NCBI GenBank assembly: GCA_027493935.1
Contig: JAOSJV010000001.1
Span: forward strand, 1,364,001 to 1,428,000
From: Burkholderiales bacterium
Lineage (GTDB): Bacteria > Pseudomonadota > Gammaproteobacteria > Burkholderiales > SG8-39
DNA length: 64,000 bases
Reading direction: 5' to 3'
The notes under the pieces are model-generated. The model worked only from the letters and a program-made list of their open reading frames with translations, ran no database searches and was not told the DNA's origin. How positions within the stretch are numbered: the first letter of the stretch is position 1; every line of letters starts with the position of its first letter. Positions 57,846 to 64,000 of this stretch are shown here, in pieces. The translations under genes and the position numbers were made by a program.

Positions 57846-58380
57846 TTTTCTCACCGGGTAATTGTCGTTCATCAGCCGACAAGCAAGAGGCGGGCCAGCC
57901 AATCCGGGCGCACCGTTCAACCATTTGATCTGTCTCGACTTTCGAGGACGGCGTGGCAGAGGCACGCGGCTTTTGCCCGCTCGTACGGCGGAAAAAAAGC
58001 CCGCCGCGTTGTGCAGTCGGGGCCGGGGTGCTGGCGCATTCGCGACACGCTGAGCCGGGGATCAGATATGCAGGCGCCGGCCGTACCCGATCGCGTCGCG
58101 CTCCGGTCCTGAGCGCCGCGAACATTCGACGCCTCCGGCGATCGCGCCTCAGCGTCGGCGGGGACTGGGAAGATCTATTGCGCCGCGCATTCGCGACACG
58201 AAGACGCAGGTTGGGACTCTTCCCCTGCCAACCGGTCCCTGCAAATCCTCTGTTCCGCGACCGCGCTTGTCGCTTGAAATGGGTTCCAGTCCTCGAACAG
58301 TGCAGCACGTCGCCCCGGAACTGCGCGCCTGGCATGCGTCCTGCTTAGCCAGCTGGCAAGACACCATCGGAAGGACTCGA
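57846..58380. other. 535-bp stretch without a gene; 16-bp direct repeat
   Basis: GCGCATTCGCGACACG occurs at 58033-58048 and again at 58185-58200. An A7 run at 57990-57996 lies in a weak hairpin. No convincing frame or ribosome-binding site is seen. Confidence 0.4.
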
Positions 58381-58683
58381 ATGACCTCCAACCTGCACTT
58401 CGACGACGACGGGCGCGTCATGTTGTTCATGGTCAAGCCAACCACGCCGCACGGCTGGACGGTGTACATCGATGGACGCAGCGAGGCGCACTACTTCACC
58501 TCCAAGAGCCTCGCTCTGACCTACGGCAGGATGTGGGCGCGTGCCAACCCGCCCAGCCTCCTGGTCCTGCTCGACAAGGACGGGGAGATCACGAGTCATT
58601 GGAAGTTCGCGCAATCGCCCTTGCCGCGCCCGGTCGAGCGGCAATCGCCGGTGACGCTTCGGCAACACAGGTCGGCCGCCTGA
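58381..58683 (+). CDS. Small hypothetical protein, paralogue of the 55826 gene
   Basis: 100 residues from ATG 58381; GGAAGGA lies upstream. The core HGWTVYIDGRSEAHYFTSKS, then LALTYGRMWA, pairs with the 55826 protein, and both end the domain with a W.FA motif (HWKFAQ and RWTFAR). The C-terminal tail is basic. Function unknown. Confidence 0.65.
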   Translation: MTSNLHFDDDGRVMLFMVKPTTPHGWTVYIDGRSEAHYFTSKSLALTYGRMWARANPPSLLVLLDKDGEITSHWKFAQSPLPRPVERQSPVTLRQHRSAA

Positions 58684-58832
58684 TCGACCCGCTGGTGCCG
58701 GACCGAGCCGCCGCGGTCCCGTTCCGACGCGGCACTCCCGGCCTGGACGTCGCATGCCAACGTCATGGCGGCAGCCGACCAGCGGCGGCTTCTGCGCGCT
58801 GGACGGCGATCGCACGTGCGGCGAACTTGCGG

Positions 58833-58841
58833 ACAATTGTT
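58833..58841. promoter_or_regulatory. Palindromic ACAATTGT site 1
   Basis: ACAATTGTT, 43 bases before the small gene at 58884. The same 8-base palindrome recurs before the second and third PilZ-like genes and I found it nowhere else in the window. Confidence 0.45.
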
Positions 58842-58883
58842 CCGTCTCATCGTAGACGCTTCACCGCCGCACGAGAGTGCCCA

Positions 58884-59057
58884 ATGAAAACGACTCCGCC
58901 GCCGCCAGGCTACCAAGTGGACGAGCTGATGGTCGAGCGCCGCCTCGATCCCCGCGGTCGCAGAAAGGCAGTCGTGAACCGCGGGAAGGGACAGGTCGCC
59001 CGCGCCGGCGCCGGACGACGCAAGACCGACCGGTCGCGGCAGTCCACCGATTCGTAG
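58884..59057 (+). CDS. Small basic hypothetical protein
   Basis: 57 residues from ATG 58884. Opens MKTTPPPPGYQVDELMVERR and is strongly basic after that (arginine- and lysine-rich, natively disordered in look). Lies 86 bases before the first PilZ-like gene, same direction. Function unknown. Confidence 0.4.
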   Translation: MKTTPPPPGYQVDELMVERRLDPRGRRKAVVNRGKGQVARAGAGRRKTDRSRQSTDS

Positions 59058-59142
59058 GCCGGCGGCGGCATCTCGGCTCGTCGAGGTGGCGCGCCGCACG
59101 TCCGGCCCGCACGCACATACAATACGCGCCGGAGACGACCTG

Positions 59143-60670
59143 ATGCTCCGGCTGTTCGGCGGCGCGAAATCCGATCACCCCCTGGCCGATCTCGAGCAGG
59201 CGCGGCGCCTGCTCGCCGGGCTGCGCGCGGGCGATGCCGTGTCGGCGCTCGTCGGGATCAACCGCTGGTTCGAAGCGGTGCGGGCCGAGCAGGATTTCCG
59301 CGCCGACCACCGCGCGGCGCTCGGCCTGCTGTTGGACGAGGCGGCGCAGGCGCCGTTGTGCGCGCTCGAGCGCGAGTATCTTTCGACGAGCCCGCTCGCC
59401 GAAGAGCAGAAGCAGCGGATCTGGGGCGCGGTATACGCGTTTTGGCGCAACGCGACGCTCGCCTTCGTCGGTTCGCTCGAGGCGTTCGTCACCGGCGCCA
59501 AGGGGACGGGCGACCTGAGGGCGCGCTTGCCGCTTCTCACGGTGCGAGCATTGCGTGCGCTCGCAGGCCAGATGAAATGGCTCAACATGCGGTACGCGCC
59601 GGTGGACCCGCAGTTGTGGCGCATGGCGGTCGGCAGCCATTCGCTGGCCGAGGCGCGGCGGTATGCGCGGGCGAGCGTGGTGGCGTATCCCGGCGTACCG
59701 GGCGCGACGACCCCGAGCAGGAGTTTCTGCGCGTGCTGATGCCCGCCGTGTGTTCTCCCGAGAGCCTGCTGCCGCTCGAGAGGCAGCTTTGCGAGCGCCT
59801 GATCGGGCACTTCGCGTCGCGCTTCGTGCTGACGGATTCGCCGCGCGGGGATACGCCGTATTGGGTCGACCTCGCCCGGGGCATTCCCCCGGCGCGGCAC
59901 TCACGTCCGCCGCCGGACGTGAAATCGCTGCGCTACTTCGGCGCCGGCGGCGCGCTGGCGGAGATCGACGCGCTCGTGCACTCGATCGCGACGACGGGCG
60001 AGGTGCCCGCGAGCCTCGCTCTGGACGGCGAGTATCGGGCCGAGCAGGTTCTGCGGGTGCTTCGGCATGCTGCCGCGCACTGGTCGCCGGCGCCGCGCGA
60101 GCGCAGGCACGCACGCTATCGCGCGAAGTCGGGGCTCACGGTCGCGCGGGGCTTCGACGGCGTGCTCGATGCGCTCGGGCCGCGCGCATCGCGCGGCTTG
60201 GACGGCGATCGGCTGGAGAGCTGGATCGCGGAGAACGTCGGCGCTGGCGGCCTGAGCGCGCTGGTGCCGCAAGGCAAGAGCGACGGACTCCGAGTGGGGG
60301 TGCTGCTCGCCGTGCAGCCCGAGGGCGGCGAGAACTGGCTGCTCGGCGTGGTGCGGCGCATCTCGCGCGCGCGCAGCGGCGATACGCGCGTCGGCATCCA
60401 GACCCTCTCGCGTTACCCGAGCGCGGTCGAGATGCACGTGCACGCGGGCGAAACTTTCTCGATCGGATCCCAGCGGGGATCCTCCTCGCTCACGCACGAG
60501 GCACCGGCGAGACCGAGGTCGTTCTGCGTCCCGGCGTGCACGTGGCGGGGCGGACCCTCGTCTTCGATCGCGCGGGGCGGCGGACGGAATTGCTGACCGC
60601 GGGAGTCGCCGAGCGTGGCGCCGACTACGAGCTCCTGCGGTGCCGCGACCGCGTGGTCCAGTCCGGCTGA
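59143..60670 (+). CDS. PilZ-like C-terminal domain protein, copy 1 of 3, two frameshifts
   Basis: About 508 residues. A long helical N-terminal part (SALVGINRWFEAVRAEQDF, then QMKWLNMRYAPVDPQLW) precedes a C-terminal beta domain with VGVLLAVQPEGGENWLLGVV and RVGIQTLSRYPSAVE, which I read as PilZ-like. In this copy the PilZ-type N-x-S-x-x-G site is ENVGAGG (S lost) and the arginine cluster is altered (HARYRAKSG). Breaks lie near 59705 and 60470. Cyclic di-GMP binding is therefore doubtful here. Confidence 0.7.
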
Positions 60671-60720
60671 GCCGCCGCCGCGGTCCTGCGCGACGCAACG
60701 GCGGGGTTCCGGCACGTGTA

Positions 60721-60730
60721 AACAATTGTT
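60721..60730. promoter_or_regulatory. Palindromic ACAATTGT site 2
   Basis: AACAATTGTT, a perfect 10-base palindrome 130 bases before the second PilZ-like gene. TAGACT, a likely -10 box, follows at 60793-60798, 71 bases from the site. Confidence 0.5.
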
Positions 60731-60859
60731 ATATGCGCGGCTCTAGTGAGGCGGCGGCGGGGAGGTGCAGCCCACGCGCCCGCGCGCCGCGGTAGACTGT
60801 GTGCCGGCTTCCGGCAGGGGTCGACCGGACCCGGAAACCGAACGTCGCAAGGAGGATCC

Positions 60860-62389
60860 ATGCTCAAGGTCTTCGGCCTCGGAGCGGCCACGCATCCGCT
60901 GGTCGACGAGAGGGAGCGCAGCCGCGTCCTGCGCGAGGTGAGCGGGCTCGAGTCGCACCGCGCGGTCGAAGAGCTGGCGCGCTGGCTACGCTCGACTGCG
61001 ATCGACGCGGACCTGCGTGCGGACAAGAAGGCCGGCATCGTGCGTTCGCTGGAGGCGGCCGGACGCGTGCCGATGCACATGCTCGCGCGCGAGTACCTCG
61101 CGACGCCGCGGCTCAGCAAGCTGCAGGAAGAACATCTTTGGGGCGGCATCCACGGCTTCTGCGCCGCCGCCGCTGCCGGATACCTGCGTTGTGCGGCGGC
61201 CATCGCGCCCGACGCGCGTGCCGCCGCAGCGAAGCCGAACCAGGTCGTGCCGATCGCGGTGCACGCCCTGCGCGCGCTCGGCACGCAGCTCAAGTGGGAG
61301 CACATGCGCTACGGTCCCATCGACCGCGGCCTCTGGACCGAGATAAACCGCCTCTACGAACGGCTCGAGGCGGCGGGCCTCGCGGGCCTCGCCGTGCGAG
61401 AGTTTCCCGGATCGCCGTCGCGCACCTCGCCGGAGCTGGAGTTCTTGCGCATTGCGATGTTCGGCGCGTGCTCGCCAGGCAGCCTCCTGCCGGCGCAGAT
61501 CGAGATCGCAGACCGGCTGACGGCGCGATTCGCGCGCTGGTTCCGGATCGCGTCGCACCCGGGTCCGGCGACGCCCTACCGGATCGACTTGGCGCAAGGC
61601 GCGCCGCCGGCGCGCTGCGTGGGCGAGGTGAGTGCGGCGCCCGCCGCGCGGTTCTTCGGCGCCGATACCGGCCACGAACGGCTGGTCGCCCTGCGCGAGG
61701 AGATCGCCTCGACGGGCGAGGCGCCGCCGGACCTCGCGCCGGGCGCGCCAGCGGGAGCCGACGACGTGCTCGAGGTGATCGATCATCTGGCGCACTACTG
61801 GGCGTCGCGTCTGGCGAGCCGCAAGTACCCGCGCCACGGAATCCGGTCGCGGTTGACGGTTGTCTGGGGCTTCGAGGGCGTCCTCGACGCGCTCGATCCG
61901 CTGGCTTCGCTCTCGTTCGAGAAGCGCGCGATGGAGAGCTGGATCGTCGAGAACGCGAGCGCTGGCGGCGTGGGCGCGCTGGTGCCGTCGATTCCCGGCG
62001 AGTGGCTGCAGGTCGGCTGTCTGGTCGCGATGCAGCCGGAGGGCGGAATGAACTGGTTGCTCGGCACGGTGAAGCGCCTCACCCGGATCGACGAGGCGAG
62101 CGCGCACGTCGGCATCCAGACGCTCGCCCGGTCGCCGACGCCGGTCGAGTTCCGCGTGCAGACGGGCAACGCCACCGCACTCAAGCCGGAAACCGGTGTG
62201 CTGCTCGACCCGGGCTACACCGAAGCGGAGGTGCCGGTGCTGCTGCGGGCGTGCACGAACGAGCCCGGCCGCACGTTCCTGCTCGAGCGAGAGGGCCGGC
62301 ACACGCAGCTCGTGCCGATGGCGGTTACTGCGCGGGGGCCCGATTACGAGGTGGTGCGCTGCCGCCAACTGGTTCGCGGCGGCGAGTAG
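60860..62389 (+). CDS. PilZ-like C-terminal domain protein, copy 2 of 3, intact
   Basis: 509 residues; AAGGAGG precedes ATG 60860 by four bases. N-terminal helical domain (ERSRVLREVSGLESHRAVEE, then LKWEHMRYGPIDRGLW), middle LEFLRIAMFGACSPGSLLPA, and C-terminal PilZ-like domain. The latter has RHGIR (RxxxR), ENASAGG (NxSxxG) and VGIQTLARSPTPVEF, so both expected ligand motifs are kept. The stretch between them, about 40 residues, is longer than usual for PilZ. Such proteins would sense cyclic di-GMP; the target is unknown. Confidence 0.75.
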   Translation: MLKVFGLGAATHPLVDERERSRVLREVSGLESHRAVEELARWLRSTAIDADLRADKKAGIVRSLEAAGRVPMHMLAREYLATPRLSKLQEEHLWGGIHGFCAAAAAGYLRCAAAIAPDARAAAAKPNQVVPIAVHALRALGTQLKWEHMRYGPIDRGLWTEINRLYERLEAAGLAGLAVREFPGSPSRTSPELEFLRIAMFGACSPGSLLPAQIEIADRLTARFARWFRIASHPGPATPYRIDLAQGAPPARCVGEVSAAPAARFFGADTGHERLVALREEIASTGEAPPDLAPGAPAGADDVLEVIDHLAHYWASRLASRKYPRHGIRSRLTVVWGFEGVLDALDPLASLSFEKRAMESWIVENASAGGVGALVPSIPGEWLQVGCLVAMQPEGGMNWLLGTVKRLTRIDEASAHVGIQTLARSPTPVEFRVQTGNATALKPETGVLLDPGYTEAEVPVLLRACTNEPGRTFLLEREGRHTQLVPMAVTARGPDYEVVRCRQLVRGGE

Positions 62390-62512
62390 CCGCGCGCTTC
62401 GTTTCGAGCGCGCTCGCGGGCGCGGCGCATCGGCGAAGACACGAGCGGCAGCCGGCGCAAGCCCGGACATCGGCCGCGGCCCTCGGGTGGGTTTGCGGCG
62501 TTGCCGGTTGTC

Positions 62513-62521
62513 AACAATTGT
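62513..62521. promoter_or_regulatory. Palindromic ACAATTGT site 3
   Basis: ACAATTGT within TTGTCAACAATTGTCAA, about 119 bases before the third PilZ-like gene. TAGACT follows at 62575-62580, 61 bases from the site, ten fewer than at site 2. Confidence 0.5.
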
Positions 62522-62639
62522 CAAAAGTGCCTCCGTGCAGGTCCCGCGCGGTGTGTCGCGCCGGGCGTCCAGGCTAGACTGACCGTGATGCGTCGCCGCG
62601 CGTTTCGGTGGGGGCGGCGCCCTCGGAATCGGAGGCGAC

Positions 62640-64000
62640 ATGCTCAAGGTCTTCACTCGCGCCGGCCCGGCGCAATCGCTCGCCGATTCGAAGGAGCGCG
62701 ACCGTTTCCTCCGCCAGGTCGCGGCGCTCGAGCCGCACCGGGCGCTCGAGGAGTTGCGGCGCCGCGTGGGGCTGGTCGCGGGGGACAGCAGCGTGCGCCC
62801 CGAGGCGAGAGCCGGCATCGTCTACGCGCTCGATTCGGCCGGTGCCGGCCCGGTGCAGCGGATCGGCGGCGAATACCTGCTGGCGGCGCGGCTGAGCAAG
62901 TCGCAGGAAATGCTGCTGTGGGACTCGCTCCATGGATTCTGCGCGGCTACCGCGCGGGCGTACCTGGATTGCTTCGATGGGGTAGCGCCCAGCGTCCGCG
63001 CGGCGACCGAGCACAAGACGTTTGCGGCGCCGATCGCGGTGCGCGCGCTACGCGCACTCGGGCAGCAGTTGAAGCTCGAGCACGTGCGCTACGGGCCGCT
63101 GGATCCGGACATCTGGACGAACGTCGCTCGGGTGTACGGGCGCATCGAGGCAGCCGGGATCGCGCGGCTGCCCGTCCCCGAGGCGCCCGGCGCGCCGGCG
63201 CGGATCACGCCCGAGACGGAATTCGTCCGCATCGCGATGTTCTCGGTCTGCTCGCCCGGGAGCCTGCTGCCCTTGCAGATCGAGGTCGCCGATCGGCTGA
63301 CGGGCCGGTACGCCCGGCTCTTCAAGATTTCGCGCCGCCGGTCGGCCGCTACCCCGTACCGCTTCGACCTCGATCAGGGCTCTCCCCGGTGCGGTGCGTC
63401 GGGCCGACCTCGGGTGGCCTTTCGGCGCGCTACTTCGGGGCGGAGGCTGCCTACCAGGAGCTGGTCGGCCTGAAGCAGCAGATTGCGACGTTCGGGGAGA
63501 TTCCCGAGGATCTCGCCATGGACGGGCGGCTGCAGCCCGGCAAGGTGGTGGACGTCATCGATCACCTGGCGCAGTACTGGGCGCCCAAGGTGAGCGGCCG
63601 GCAGCACCCGCGCCACCGCATCAAATCGCGCGTCACCGTGGCGTGGGGCCTCGACGGCGCGCTCGACGCGCTCGACCCGGTGGGTTCGCGCCCGGCGGAG
63701 AACCGCGCGATGGAGAGTTGGATCGTAGAGAACGTGAGCGCGGGTGGCGTGGGCGCGCTGGTGCCGTCGATTCCGGGCGAGTGGCTGCAGGTCGGCTGCC
63801 TGGTGGCAATGCTGCCCGAGGGTGGACGGAACTGGATTCTCGGCACCGTGAAGCGCTTGCGGCGCAACGACGAGTCGGGCGCGCAGGTGGGTATCCAGAC
63901 CCTCGCGCGCTCGCCGACGCCGGTGGCGTTCCGGATCCAGCTCGACAACGCGACCGCCTTCCGTGCCGAGACCGGAATCCTGCTCGATCCGGGCATCAGC
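62640..64000 (+). CDS. PilZ-like C-terminal domain protein, copy 3 of 3, frameshifted and cut by the window end
   Basis: Starts at ATG 62640 (MLKVFTRAG), co-linear with copy 2: LEELRRRVGLVAG, LKLEHVRYGPLDPDIW, TEFVRIAMFSVCSPGSLLPL. The frame changes in a C run near 63385 and continues as VRCVGPTSGGLSARYFGAEA. The PilZ-like motifs are present (RIKSR and ENVSAGG) with VGIQTLARSPTPVAF near the end. The gene runs beyond base 64000. Confidence 0.72.

Overview
The window reads as a chromosome segment of a very GC-rich betaproteobacterium, probably Burkholderiales-like. This is inferred from gene content and order: ispA-dxs-folE2, a DUF3579 gene beside rpsT and murJ, ribF-ileS-lspA-ispH, a pilE-fimT-pilVWXY1 pilus operon, and membrane-type urate oxidase PuuD. 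Many genes, including essential ones (ispA, dxs, ileS), carry one or two single-base indels, mostly in G or C runs. I read these as consensus errors of a long-read or draft assembly and annotate such genes as whole CDS with the break noted.

Layout. 0-6.2 kb: isoprenoid (ispA, dxs) and folate/queuosine (folE2) genes, two small exported clan-AA aspartic proteases, a class I glutamine amidotransferase and an exported hypothetical. 6.3-8.1 kb: yajQ and an MFS transporter. 8.1-25.7 kb: a purine-degradation supercluster. Guanine deaminase and xanthine dehydrogenase feed urate to PuuD. 5-Hydroxyisourate hydrolase, OHCU decarboxylase and allantoinase (PuuE) make allantoate, which AllC attacks. Hydroxypyruvate isomerase, tartronate semialdehyde reductase and glycerate kinase handle the C2/C3 products. 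A NitT/TauT-type ABC importer, a BMP-type lipoprotein and a second, divergent HIU-hydrolase-like protein sit in the same block. No ureidoglycolate lyase, glyoxylate carboligase or XdhC is visible.

25.9-32 kb: argG, argF, argD, a small hypothetical and an Orn/Lys/Arg decarboxylase. 32.2-41.2 kb: housekeeping genes (DUF3579, rpsT, murJ, sirB1-like, ribF, ileS, lspA, ispH) separated by several large hairpin or inverted-repeat elements. 41.3-49.2 kb: a type IV pilus minor-pilin/PilY1 operon ending in a TonB-like gene, with a divergent Irr-like Fur regulator and tRNA-Thr(CGT).

50.1-58.9 kb: an accessory region downstream of tRNA-Thr with sparse small genes, a GNAT protein, an orphan pilin and two related small proteins. 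It also holds two related tRNA-like genes with sound acceptor, D and T arms, aberrant anticodon loops and a shared upstream block. 59.1-64 kb: three tandem paralogues of a large protein with a PilZ-like C-terminus; the last runs off the window. Palindromic ACAATTGT sites occur only in the gaps before or near these genes. The tRNA-like pair, and this array with its shared sites, are the most unusual parts of the window.
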